Shown one piece after another: positions 1 through 8,668 of a stretch of 64,000 nucleotides of DNA; the stretch's first letter is position 1, and each line of letters starts with the position of its first letter. Made by a program: the position numbers and the translations under genes. The notes under the pieces were generated by a model. It searched no databases. It saw nothing but the letters and a program-made list of their open reading frames with translations, and had not been told where the DNA came from. The stretch is from CAVTWY01 sp963738575 (GTDB lineage Bacteria > Pseudomonadota > Gammaproteobacteria > Burkholderiales > Burkholderiaceae_C). The stretch covers positions 372,001-436,000 of the forward strand of contig CAVTWY010000002.1 in NCBI GenBank assembly GCA_963738575.1, written 5' to 3'.

Positions 1-115
1 CCGCTTCTCCATCACTTCTTCAACGCCCCCTCGCGCACGGCTGAGGGCAACCTGCTACGGCATTGTGGTTGCTCCTTGTGTTCGTTTGGTTTTTTGTAAT
101 CTTGGCGCGTTAACG

Positions 116-1168
116 TTAGGCGCCGGCTGCAAGGCTTTGCTTCTCCTGCGTCGTTGGTAGACGTGAAGCCCAGGCGGCTTCATACGGCCTGGCATGCGCC
201 ACAAGCGCCCAGGCGGTACGCGCCATCTTGTTGGCCACGGCCACCACCACCACGTTGAAGGGCCGACGCAACAACATCGCATCGATCCATGCTGGGTGCT
301 TGGTGCCTTGCATCACGGCTCGCGCGCCGCAGATCATGAGCGTGCGCAGGTACGGGTCACCGCGTTTGGTGATGCGGCCCATGCGCACCTTGCCACCGGT
401 GCCCGTGTGCCCTGGTACCAACCCCAGGCTGGCGCTGAACTCGCGCCCACTGCGCCACGCCTTGCCATCACCCAGCACGGCTGCCGTGGCCGTGGCCCCG
501 AGCACCCCAAGGCCAGGCACTTGCCGCAGCCTGGTCGCGCTTGTCATGGCCTTTTGCATCAGCGCAATCTGCGCATCCATCACCGCCACGTTGTGGTCCA
601 ACTCAGCCAGGGCTCGCAGCTGCTCGTTGACCAAGTTCACCATGATGACGGGCAGCACCGCATCCAGCTGCGCGCGCTGTTCAGCCAAAGCGCTGAGGCC
701 TGCCTTCTTGCCCTGCGGCAGCGCCACACCGAACTCCACCAACAGGCCGCGCAAGGCGTTGATGGTGGCTGTGCGCACGCTCACCCAGTGGGAACGCGTG
801 CGGTGCAGCGACAGTACCGCTTGCTGCTGCTCGTCCTTGACGGGAACGCGGCGGATGTCGCACTGCTTGGCCGCCAGCCAGATGGCGCGCGCATCGGCTG
901 CGTCGTCCTTGTTGCCGCGCACGAAGGCGCGCACTTGCGCAGCAGGCAGTAACTGCACATCGTGACCCAAGCGGCCAAGCGTTCGCGCCCAGTGGTGGGA
1001 GCCTCCACAAGCCTCCATGGCCACCACCGCTGGCTGCAGCTGAGCGAAGAATTCCACGAACTTGGCGCGCTTGATCTTCTTACGCCCAATCTCGCCTGTG
1101 TCGGTATCCACCCAGTGCACTTGGAACACATTCTTGGCAGTGTCCACGCCATAAGTCGTAGCATTCAT
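116..1168 (-). CDS. IS110-family transposase (DEDD recombinase)
   Basis: This 350-residue protein has the IS110 architecture: an N-terminal RuvC-like DEDD domain starting with the GVDTAKNVFQ strand, the middle acidic motif in NKDDAADARAIW near residues 86-97, and a C-terminal transposase_20 domain (VPGLGVLGA, then GLVPGHTGTGGK) with a conserved serine region. The length is normal for the family and the frame is intact, so it may be active. The ATG lies 7 bases after a GGAG Shine-Dalgarno, and that site is part of an inverted repeat (see the regulatory entry). The two long plus-strand open frames across the gene are antisense shadows. Confidence 0.93.
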   Translation of the reverse strand: MNATTYGVDTAKNVFQVHWVDTDTGEIGRKKIKRAKFVEFFAQLQPAVVAMEACGGSHHWARTLGRLGHDVQLLPAAQVRAFVRGNKDDAADARAIWLAAKQCDIRRVPVKDEQQQAVLSLHRTRSHWVSVRTATINALRGLLVEFGVALPQGKKAGLSALAEQRAQLDAVLPVIMVNLVNEQLRALAELDHNVAVMDAQIALMQKAMTSATRLRQVPGLGVLGATATAAVLGDGKAWRSGREFSASLGLVPGHTGTGGKVRMGRITKRGDPYLRTLMICGARAVMQGTKHPAWIDAMLLRRPFNVVVVAVANKMARTAWALVAHARPYEAAWASRLPTTQEKQSLAAGA

Positions 1169-1242
1169 GTGGGGTCTCCGTCATCAAGGGGTTGATCAAC
1201 ATCACCACTTTGGCACTCAATGCCGCACGGCGCGAGACCCCA
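116..1242 (-). mobile_element. IS110-family insertion sequence (boundaries unresolved)
   Basis: The span covers the transposase gene plus the leader hairpin just upstream of it. IS110-family elements lack terminal inverted repeats and usually make no target duplication, so the ends cannot be set from one copy. The left 115 bases of the window may still belong to the element or to its target. The non-coding flanks of this family carry a guide (bridge or seek) RNA. Here the candidate flanks are about 1169-1500 and 1-115, but no specific RNA fold is proven. Confidence 0.6.
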
Positions 1243-1330
1243 CCCCTAAATAGGCATGGTGGCGCTGGTGCCTGCGTGATTGACGAGGTGGGAGGCGTCC
1301 ATACCATCTCGCTGCGCGGCCTTTGGCCGC
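1169..1330 (-). promoter_or_regulatory. Transposase leader with SD-sequestering hairpin and second stem-loop
   Basis: A perfect 9-bp inverted repeat joins 1170-1178 and 1234-1242. In the minus-strand transcript the downstream arm GAGACCCCA contains most of the GGAG Shine-Dalgarno (1176-1179) and ends one base before the ATG. The upstream arm could therefore mask the ribosome-binding site. Further upstream, GCGGCC-TTT-GGCCGC at 1316-1330 forms a second perfect stem-loop. Leader hairpins that limit transposase translation are known in several IS families. The leader of IS110-group elements can also encode the bridge RNA. Either use is inferred here. Confidence 0.5.
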
Positions 1331-1600
1331 TGCGCTCAAACAGTTGCGACGAGTCAGAGCTTGAGGCGCGCTGCGCGCGCGGGCATCAAGCCCTGCGCTT
1401 CTCGCCGTCCCACAGTGAGCCCCACCCACCCACCGCAAGCCGCCCGTGCGGTCCTGCGCGAAGATGTCCCTATTCCCGGCTGTTAAAGAATGCAGGTAGC
1501 TCCGTACCACGAAGGCGCGGACGCTGCCCTGGGCGTCTGCGCCTGACCCAGCGCCACTCCCAGCAAAGGCAGACAAAGCAAAAAGCAAAAAAGCAAAAAG
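1331..1600. other. Non-coding stretch between IS element and phoX terminator
   Basis: No credible gene is seen on either strand in this stretch. The open frames that cross it have no ribosome-binding site and resemble no known protein. It is the most likely place for the outer end of the IS110 element. Its right part runs into A-rich GCAAAAA repeats that are the T-tract of the phoX terminator read on the other strand. Confidence 0.5.
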
Positions 1601-1601
1601 C

Positions 1602-1626
1602 AAAAAAAAAGACCCGCATCGCGGGC
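1602..1626 (-). terminator. Rho-independent terminator of phoX
   Basis: On the minus strand the stem CCCGC/GCGGG (1613-1617 with 1621-1625) is followed at once by a run of nine T residues and further T-rich GCTTTTT repeats. It lies about 65 bases after the phoX stop codon and points the right way for that gene. Confidence 0.8.
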
Positions 1627-1689
1627 CTCAAAAAGGGCGTGAGCCCATGCGCATAGGCGCACGTTAGGGTCATCAATTGCAAAGGCGCG

Positions 1690-3767
1690 TCATGCGCCAA
1701 TCACACCGCCGTCCACGCGCCGCACCACCACCGTCGCAGCGCGCGGACGCGCGCCGGCAGTGGGCCACTGCGAGAAAACGGTGGCGTTGCGAGCAATCTC
1801 ATTGTCGGTAAGGACCACACCGGCCGCCGACTTCGGTGCACGTGGGTGGTTGCCCACCTCACCTGGATGTTGAACATTCACAAACATTGTCTTGCGGTCA
1901 GGTGTCCAGGTAATCCCGGTAATCTCACAGCCAGACGGTCCTACCAGAAAACGTCGGATCTCTTTGGTTTGCGGGTCGGCCACCAGCATTTGGTTGTTGC
2001 CCATGTTGGCAAAGTCACCCGTGTTTGCGTAGCTGCCGTCCGACTGAATCCAAAGTCGCCGAACCCGTCAAACGCCAAACCATCCGGGCTGTTGAAGAGA
2101 TTGCCCGCATTGATGTTGCTCGACGGTGCCCGCGCATCGGTAACGCTTGGTTGACCCGCCAGCACAAAGATGTCCCAAGTGAATGCCAGCGCGGTTGCAT
2201 CGGCATTGGCTTCGTTCCAGCGAACAATATGGCCCCAAACGTTGTTGCTGCGTGGGTTGGCATCGTCCACGGCAGGGCGCGACGAGCCCGCCACCGTGCT
2301 GCCATCGGGGTTGTTGGATACCGTGCCGCCGCGGCGATTGTTGTTGGTCAAGGTGATGAATACTTCACCCGGCTTGTTGGGGTTGGCACTCACCCACTCC
2401 GGGCGATCCATCATCGTGGCGCCAGCGCGGTCGGCTGCTTGGCGAGCGCGAATCAACACATCGCCTTGGTTTGCAAAACCATTGGCCGTCGTCAGCCCGT
2501 TCTGCCCAAACTCAAGGGCAATCCAAGAGCCGCTGCCCAACTTGTCACCCTGGGTGCTGCCCGCGTCAAACTTGGCCACGTACAAGGTGCCCGCGTCCAA
2601 CAAACGACGGTTGGCAGGGCTGCCAGGGTTGGCACGATCAAACGTGCCCGTGGAAACAAATTTGTACACGTACTCGTTGCGTTCGTCGCAACCCATGTAC
2701 ACCACGATCTTGCCGTTGGTGGCGACCACGAGTTCGGCATTTTCATGCTTGAAGCGCCCAAGCGCCGTGCGCTTGACGGGCGTGCTTGCGGGTGCAAAGG
2801 GATCGATTTCAACGATCCAGCCAAAGCGGTTCGGTTCGTTGGGCTCGACGTTTAAATCGAAGCGCGGGTCCACCGTGTGCCAGCGGTACCCGAAGCCTGC
2901 TGCGGCCAAACCATACCGAGACTCCAGCGCGGTGGGTGTGCGAGCGCCGTTCCAGCCAAAGTAGCCGTTGAAGTTTTCTTCGCACGTCAGGTACGTGCCC
3001 CATGGGGTGCGGCCGTTGCCGCAGTTGTTGAGCATGCCCAGCACGCGCGTTCCTGTCGGGTCACTGGCGGTTTGCAAAAGCGCCTGGCCTGCGGCGGCAC
3101 CTTGAAGCGTCATGGGTGTGTTGCCGTGGATGCGTCGGTTGTACGACGAGTCCTTCACGTGCTGCCACGTTCCATCGGCTTGGCGTCGAACGTGCACCAC
3201 CGAGGCGCCGTGTCCGGCCTGGCCTTTGCGAGCTTTTTCGGCGGTGAACGGGGCAAGCCAATCAGCGGCGTCACTGCCCGCAGCGTAAAAATACTCTGGG
3301 TTGATGTATTCGTGATTGATCACCAACAGGCCTTGCTCGCTGCCATCGCCAAACGCGTTGCCTGCCGCGTTAAACCCGAAGAAGGCCATGCCATCGTGGT
3401 TGTCGCCAATCTGTTGTTCTTGCTCAGCAGCCGTGTTGGACGCGTCCGGCTTCCATGCCGGGCCAAGGCTTGCAAGCGGTTCACCCCAAGGCACGATGGC
3501 CGCTGCAACATACCCCGCAGGAACCACGATGGCGTCGGTGGTGGACGTGGCCACGGCGTCAAACCCAAGCATGCGCTCGGCGGGGGTATCGTCGCCACCG
3601 CAGGCGCTCAAGCCAGCCAAAAAGGGCAACGTGGCGGCACCCAATCCACCCAGCAGCAGGCAGCGGCGACTGGGATGAATCGCCATGGCGCGGTCGACGA
3701 TGTCGGTCAGAGAGAGACTTTTTGATGGATTGGAAATGCCGTCGTCGTTCGAAAGAGATTGGGACAT
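1690..3767 (-). pseudogene. phoX: PhoX-type alkaline phosphatase (DUF839), single frameshift
   Basis: The gene encodes a secreted PhoX-family calcium/iron phosphatase that frees phosphate from organic esters outside the cytoplasm. The N-terminus has a twin-arginine signal (SRRCLLLGG) followed by a lipobox-like LSAC. The first frame runs to about position 2055 and ends out of frame. The C-terminal part, from MGNNQMLVADPQ through GCEITGITWTPD to the stop at 1690, continues in another frame. Restoring one base in the TTT run near 2051-2057 gives an unbroken protein of about 692 residues, the usual PhoX length. The ATG at 3767 is preferred over the upstream GTG (3791) because GGAG lies 6-7 bases before it. 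The Pho-regulon position, divergent from pst, supports the assignment. It may be a real pseudogene or a sequence error. Confidence 0.85.
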
Positions 3768-3818
3768 GGAAGGCTCCGTGGTTGTTGTCACAAAACCCCG
3801 AGATGGTCCGAGCTATCC

Positions 3819-3847
3819 ATGACCACTGCATGACGCCTTGATGTCAG
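3819..3847 (-). promoter_or_regulatory. Candidate three-unit Pho box upstream of phoX
   Basis: Read on the minus strand, CTGACAT (3841-3847), GCGTCAT (3830-3836) and TGGTCAT (3819-3825) are spaced exactly 11 bases apart. The PhoB site consists of 7-bp CTGTCAT-like repeats separated by 4 bases. Each unit matches the consensus at 5 to 6 of 7 positions. The array sits about 50 bases upstream of the phoX ATG. Confidence 0.6.
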
Positions 3848-3989
3848 TTCTGCGACACGCAACCACGATCACTCTGATGGGCAGAGGAGGTGGTCGATGA
3901 GGCATGCCATGGCAGCACCAATCGCCTGCGCAAGGCATCAAGGCGTTTTGTGGCCGTTGTGTGACGTGCAGAAGGCGCTGCCGATGCGA

Positions 3990-4007
3990 TTGTCACAATG
4001 CTGTCAT
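3990..4007 (+). promoter_or_regulatory. Pho box upstream of pstS
   Basis: TTGTCAC-AATG-CTGTCAT has two 7-bp repeats with the canonical 4-bp spacer and matches the PhoB consensus almost perfectly. It lies 57 bases before the pstS start codon, so it can replace the -35 element as in other Pho promoters. PhoB, encoded in the same operon, would then control its own operon. Confidence 0.85.
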
Positions 4008-4064
4008 GCACCTTGCTTATCGTGCGGCAAGTTCTTTTGATTCTTCCCACCAGGAGCCTGACAC

Positions 4065-5096
4065 ATGAAAACTTGTCGCATTGCAATTTTTGGTGCCTTG
4101 TTGGCCGCCACTAGCACGGCCTTCGCCCAGGACATCACCGGCGCTGGGGCTTCGTTTCCTGCACCCATCTACTCGAAGTGGGCTGACGCCTACAACAAGG
4201 CCACAGGCGCGCGTCTGAACTACCAGTCGATCGGGTCGGGGGGTGGCATCACGCAAATCAAGGCCAAAACGGTTGATTTTGGTGCCACCGATGCGCCCAT
4301 GAAAGATGTTGACCTTGAAGCGAATGGCATGGTGCAGTTCCCCACCGTGATCGGTGGCGTGGTGCCTGTGGTCAACATCAAGGGCATCACGCCCGGCCAG
4401 ATCAAGTTGACGGGCCAGTTGCTGGGCGACATCTACCTCGGCAAAATTACCAAGTGGAATGACCCGGCCCTTGCTGGGCTGAACCCCGGTGTTGCACTGC
4501 CCGCAGCCGACATCGCCGTTGTGCGCCGCGCTGATGGCTCAGGCACCAGTTTTATATTTACCAATTACCTGTCCAAGGTCAATGAAGAATGGAAGACCAA
4601 GGTGGGTGAAGGCACGGCAGTGAATTGGCCCATTGGAGCCGGTGGCAAGGGCAATGAGGGCGTCTCTGCATTCGTACAGCGACTCCCCAACTCGATTGGT
4701 TACGTCGAATACGCCTACGCCAAGCAAAACAAAATGTCGCATGTGATGGTGCGCAACAAGGATGGTGCGTTTGTCAACCCAACCGACGATGCATTCAAAG
4801 AGGCTGCCGCGGGAGCTGAGTGGTCCAAGTCGTTTTATCAAATCCTGACCGAGCAACCGGGCAAGGGTAGTTGGCCGATCACGGGCGCAACGTTCATCTT
4901 GATGCACAAGCAACAGGCTAAACCCACCAATGCAAGCAACACGCTCAAGTTTTTTGAGTGGGCCTACAACCAGGGCGACAAAATGGCTGACGACCTGGAC
5001 TACGTGCCGCTGCCCACGTCGCTCAAAGACATGGTTCGCAAACAGTGGGTTGCTCAAATCAAGGACGCCGCAGGCGCCACGATCGCCTACAAGTAG
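4065..5096 (+). CDS. pstS: Phosphate ABC transporter substrate-binding protein PstS
   Basis: PstS captures inorganic phosphate in the periplasm and delivers it to the PstCA channel. The 343-residue product begins with a Sec signal peptide ending AFA before QDITGAGASFPAPIYSKW, the hallmark N-terminus of mature PstS. The phosphate-site segments SIGSGGGI and RADGSGTSF are present, and the length matches E. coli PstS (346). CAGGAG lies 8 bases upstream of the ATG. It is the first gene of a pstSCAB-phoU-phoBR cluster with a Pho box in front. Confidence 0.97.
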   Translation: MKTCRIAIFGALLAATSTAFAQDITGAGASFPAPIYSKWADAYNKATGARLNYQSIGSGGGITQIKAKTVDFGATDAPMKDVDLEANGMVQFPTVIGGVVPVVNIKGITPGQIKLTGQLLGDIYLGKITKWNDPALAGLNPGVALPAADIAVVRRADGSGTSFIFTNYLSKVNEEWKTKVGEGTAVNWPIGAGGKGNEGVSAFVQRLPNSIGYVEYAYAKQNKMSHVMVRNKDGAFVNPTDDAFKEAAAGAEWSKSFYQILTEQPGKGSWPITGATFILMHKQQAKPTNASNTLKFFEWAYNQGDKMADDLDYVPLPTSLKDMVRKQWVAQIKDAAGATIAYK

Positions 5097-5138
5097 TCAA
5101 AAATTGCATCCAGGTCTGCCCTGCAGGACGGTCAAGCG

Positions 5139-6164
5139 ATGACAGCTACACTCTTCCCGATCAGCAATAACAACGTCAACACACCGATGTCGCGCACGCT
5201 GCCAAGCGAACCACCCAGCGAGCGCCGGCGTCGCGCTCCGTGGGCAGACTGGGTCTTCTCTGCATTGGCGCATGCAGCAGCTTGGCTGACGCTGTTGGTG
5301 CTGGCAGGGATCATTTTGTCGCTGCTGATTGGCGCGTGGCCGGCCATCGAGGCCTTCGGGCTCGGATTCTTGACGTCGACGCAGTGGGACCCGGTACAGA
5401 ATAAGTACGGGGGCTTGGTGATGATCTACGGCACGTTGATGTCGTCCATCATTGCGCTGGTGATAGCCGTGCCGGTGAGCTTTGGCATCGCGCTTTTTTT
5501 GACCGAACTGTCACCCAAATGGCTCAAGCGTCCACTGGGCACTGCCGTTGAGTTGCTGGCCGCCGTTCCTTCAATTGTTTACGGCATGTGGGGGCTGCTG
5601 GTTTTCAGCCCCATTTTGTCCACCTACGTGCAGCAACCGCTGCAGGCAGTCTTCAAAGGTGTGCCTTTGATCGGCTCTCTGGTGTCAGGGCCACCCGTCG
5701 GCATAGGGTTGCTGTCGGCGGGCATCATCTTGGCCATCATGGTGATTCCTTTCATCGCTGCGGTGATGCGTGATGTCTTTGAAGTGACACCACCGATGCT
5801 GAAAGAGTCTGCCTACGGGTTGGGGGCCACCACGTGGGAGGTGGTTTGGAACGTTGTGTTGCCTTACACCAAAACAGGCGTTGTCGGCGGCATCATGCTC
5901 GGGTTGGGTCGCGCCTTGGGCGAGACCATGGCCGTGACGTTCGTGATTGGCAATTTCAACCAACTCGATTCGCTGTCGCTTTTTGAAGCGGCCAACAGCA
6001 TCACGTCGGCCTTGGCCAACGAATTTGCCGAGGCGGGTGAGGGCTTGCACCAAGCGTCGCTGATCTACCTTGGGCTGGTGCTGTTCTTCATCACGTTTGT
6101 GGTGTTGTCAGCCTCGAAATTGCTGTTGTCACGCCTCAAAAAGAATGAGGGCTCCAAAACATGA
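5139..6164 (+). CDS. pstC: Phosphate ABC transporter permease PstC
   Basis: This 341-residue inner-membrane permease forms the phosphate channel with PstA. It has about 35 hydrophilic N-terminal residues, then six hydrophobic segments and the binding-protein-dependent permease EAA-like loop (ESAYGLGATTWEVV near residues 225-240). It starts 42 bases after pstS and its stop overlaps the pstA start (ATGA). An internal ATG at 5187 is possible but has no better ribosome-binding site. Confidence 0.96.
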   Translation: MTATLFPISNNNVNTPMSRTLPSEPPSERRRRAPWADWVFSALAHAAAWLTLLVLAGIILSLLIGAWPAIEAFGLGFLTSTQWDPVQNKYGGLVMIYGTLMSSIIALVIAVPVSFGIALFLTELSPKWLKRPLGTAVELLAAVPSIVYGMWGLLVFSPILSTYVQQPLQAVFKGVPLIGSLVSGPPVGIGLLSAGIILAIMVIPFIAAVMRDVFEVTPPMLKESAYGLGATTWEVVWNVVLPYTKTGVVGGIMLGLGRALGETMAVTFVIGNFNQLDSLSLFEAANSITSALANEFAEAGEGLHQASLIYLGLVLFFITFVVLSASKLLLSRLKKNEGSKT

Positions 6165-7054
6165 CCACCATTCAACAGCATGCTGCGTCAACCTACGGCG
6201 CTTCGGGCGGTCGCGATTTGCGCCTCCACACCAAGCGCAAGCGCACCAACAAGGTGGCACTTGCCCTGTCGCTGGCCGCCATGGCATTTGGTGTGTTCTG
6301 GTTGATTTGGATTTTGTTCGAAACCGTGCGACTCGGCGTGGGGGGCCTCTCGCTCGCGGTCTTCACCGAAATGACACCACCCCCTCAAGCCGAGACAGGG
6401 GGCTTGGCCAACGCCATCTTTGGCTCACTCATGATGGTGGGTTTGGCGACACTTTTGGCCACACCCGTGGGCGTGTTTGCGGGCATCTACTTGGCGGAGT
6501 ATGGGCAAAAGAAGTGGTTGGGCAGTGCCGTTCGTTTCATCAATGACATCTTGTTGTCGGCACCATCCATCGTGATCGGCTTGTTTGTTTATGCCGTTTG
6601 GGTCGCCCGCGTCAAGTCGTTTTCGGGCTTTGCCGGCGTGTTGGCGTTGTCGCTGATCGTGGTGCCGGTGGTGATTCGAACCACCGAGAACATGTTGACC
6701 TTGATCCCCAACGCTTTGCGCGAAGCAGCGTATGCGCTGGGTACCCCCAAGTGGAAAGTGATTCTGTCGGTGACGTTGAGGGCGGCGCGGGCGGGTGTGA
6801 TGACGGGCGTGTTGCTCGCGGTGGCGCGCATTGCGGGCGAGACAGCGCCGCTGCTGTTCACGGCGCTTTCCAATCAGTTCTGGACCAGCAACTTGAACGA
6901 GCCGATGGCGAGTCTGCCGGTGACGATTTTTAAGTTTGCGATGAGCCCTTACGAGAACTGGCAAAAGCTTGCGTGGGCGGGGGTCTTCATCATCACGATG
7001 GGCGTCCTTGTGCTCAACATCGTCGCGCGTGTGATGTTCAAGAACAAGGACTGA
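6161..7054 (+). CDS. pstA: Phosphate ABC transporter permease PstA
   Basis: PstA is the second permease subunit of the high-affinity phosphate importer. Its 297 residues match the usual length. It has six hydrophobic segments and the EAA loop EAAYALGTPKWKVI near residues 187-200, which contacts PstB. Its ATG overlaps the pstC stop by 4 bases, so translation is probably coupled. pstB follows after one base. Confidence 0.96.
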   Translation: MTTIQQHAASTYGASGGRDLRLHTKRKRTNKVALALSLAAMAFGVFWLIWILFETVRLGVGGLSLAVFTEMTPPPQAETGGLANAIFGSLMMVGLATLLATPVGVFAGIYLAEYGQKKWLGSAVRFINDILLSAPSIVIGLFVYAVWVARVKSFSGFAGVLALSLIVVPVVIRTTENMLTLIPNALREAAYALGTPKWKVILSVTLRAARAGVMTGVLLAVARIAGETAPLLFTALSNQFWTSNLNEPMASLPVTIFKFAMSPYENWQKLAWAGVFIITMGVLVLNIVARVMFKNKD

Positions 7055-7055
7055 C

Positions 7056-7898
7056 ATGCAGTTTGACACCACAACTGCCTTCAACAAGACCTTACCCGGG
7101 AGCCGATTCAACGTGGATAGCAAAGTCATTCTGCCCGTCGAGCATCAAGTCAAGATTGCGGTTCGCAACCTGAACTTTTACTATGGGTCATTCAAGGCGT
7201 TGAAGAACATCAACATCAACATCCCCGAGCACAAGGTTACCGCGTTCATCGGGCCTTCGGGGTGTGGCAAAAGCACCTTGCTGCGTGTGTTCAATCGAAT
7301 GTATGAGTTGTACCCAGAGCAGCGGGCCGAGGGCGAGGTGGCGCTCGACGGCAAGAACATCTTGGGCTCCAAGGAGGATGTATCTTTGATCCGCGCCAAG
7401 GTTGGCATGGTGTTTCAAAAGCCCACGCCGTTCCCGATGTCCATTTACGACAACATCGCATTTGGGGTGCGCCTTTTTGAGGCCATGTCCAGGGCCGAGA
7501 TGGATGATCGCGTGGAGTGGGCGCTCAAGAAGGCGGCACTGTGGGGTGAAGTCAAAGACAAGCTCAATCAGAGTGGGTCGAGCCTGTCGGGGGGGCAGCA
7601 ACAGCGCTTGTGCATCGCGCGTGGCATTGCCGTGAAGCCAGAGGTGTTGCTGCTGGACGAGCCGTGCTCGGCACTTGACCCCATCTCGACGGGCAAGATC
7701 GAAGAGCTGATCACCGAGCTGAAGCACGAGTACACCGTCGCCATCGTCACCCACAACATGCAGCAGGCTGCGCGCGTGTCTGACTACACCGCCTACATGT
7801 ACCTCGGCGACCTGATTGAAGTGGGTGCCACCAGTGACATTTTCATGAAGCCCACGCGCAAAGAAACTGAAGACTACATCACCGGACGATTTGGTTGA
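7056..7898 (+). CDS. pstB: Phosphate ABC transporter ATP-binding protein PstB
   Basis: PstB powers phosphate import by ATP hydrolysis on the cytoplasmic face. The 280-residue protein has Walker A GPSGCGKST at residues 66-74, the signature LSGGQQQR near 178 and Walker B LLLDEPCSALDP near 200. A hydrophilic N-terminal extension of roughly 20 residues makes it longer than E. coli PstB (257). AAGGA precedes the ATG within the end of pstA. Confidence 0.97.
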   Translation: MQFDTTTAFNKTLPGSRFNVDSKVILPVEHQVKIAVRNLNFYYGSFKALKNININIPEHKVTAFIGPSGCGKSTLLRVFNRMYELYPEQRAEGEVALDGKNILGSKEDVSLIRAKVGMVFQKPTPFPMSIYDNIAFGVRLFEAMSRAEMDDRVEWALKKAALWGEVKDKLNQSGSSLSGGQQQRLCIARGIAVKPEVLLLDEPCSALDPISTGKIEELITELKHEYTVAIVTHNMQQAARVSDYTAYMYLGDLIEVGATSDIFMKPTRKETEDYITGRFG

Positions 7899-7928
7899 TG
7901 GTCAGCATCAACCTACAGGGAGATACGC

Positions 7929-8636
7929 ATGGCTGAAAAGCACCTTTCAAGCGAGTTTGATGCAGAGCTGAGCAACATCTCGGCGCGAGTTCTGTCCATG
8001 GGCGGTTTGGTTGAAACCCAAGTGGCCCAGGCCGTGCAAGCACTTTCAACTTTCAGTGCCGAGTTGGCTGCGCACGTGTTGCAGAAGGAGGAAGAAGTCA
8101 ACGCCATGGAGATGCAGATCGATGCCGATTTGTCGACCATCATTGCGCGGCGGCAGCCTACCGCACGCGACCTCCGGTTGCTGATTGCTGTGTCAAGAAC
8201 CATCGCCAACCTCGAGCGCGTTGGCGACGAGGCCGCAAGGATCGCACGCATGTTGCAGCGCCTTCTCAACACCGGCGCCACCATTCACTCGCGATTGCCT
8301 GTGCAGGACTTGACGGTTGAAGCCACCTTGGCGGTCGCACAATTGCGCAAGGCCCTGGATGCCTTTGCGCGTCTGGATACCGCGCGCGCCTTTGAAGTGT
8401 TGAAGGACGACGATCAAATCGACCGCGAGTTTGAAGGGCTGATGCGCAAGCTGATTACCTACATGATGGAAGACCCACGCACGATCTCGTCGTGCATCGA
8501 TTTGGTGTTTGTGGCCAAGGCCATCGAGCGCGTCGGTGACCATGCCAAGAACATTGCCGAGGCCATCATTTACATCGTCAAAGGTGCTGATGTCAGGCAT
8601 CACAGGCTAGACGCTGTCGAAGTTGCGGTCCGCTGA
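7929..8636 (+). CDS. phoU: Phosphate signalling protein PhoU
   Basis: PhoU links transporter state to the sensor kinase PhoR and keeps the regulon off when phosphate is plentiful. The 235 residues carry the two three-helix repeats of the family, with metal-binding motifs resembling ERVGDEAARIA (about 97-107) and ERVGDHAKNIAE (about 200-211). AGGGAG precedes the ATG. It lies 30 bases after pstB. Confidence 0.96.
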   Translation: MAEKHLSSEFDAELSNISARVLSMGGLVETQVAQAVQALSTFSAELAAHVLQKEEEVNAMEMQIDADLSTIIARRQPTARDLRLLIAVSRTIANLERVGDEAARIARMLQRLLNTGATIHSRLPVQDLTVEATLAVAQLRKALDAFARLDTARAFEVLKDDDQIDREFEGLMRKLITYMMEDPRTISSCIDLVFVAKAIERVGDHAKNIAEAIIYIVKGADVRHHRLDAVEVAVR

Positions 8637-8668
8637 GTCGCTGCGCAGTTCAAAGCGACGCCGTCACC

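Noticed and set aside
111..121. GTTAGGC next to the transposase stop, resembling an integron attC core site
   Set aside because: A single 7-base match with no partner core or stem-loop of attC type. It overlaps the transposase stop codon, and no integrase or cassettes are seen.
194..965. Two plus-strand frames of about 250 codons in the transposase region
   Set aside because: Both are antisense to the intact IS110 transposase and have no independent start signals.
1566..1611. Short tandem GCAAAAA repeats
   Set aside because: They read as the T-rich tail of the phoX terminator on the minus strand. No independent role is supported.
113..1668. ACGTTAGG present at 113-120 and 1661-1668, a possible target duplication around the IS
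   Set aside because: The left copy overlaps the transposase stop codon, and an 8-base match is expected by chance at this scale.
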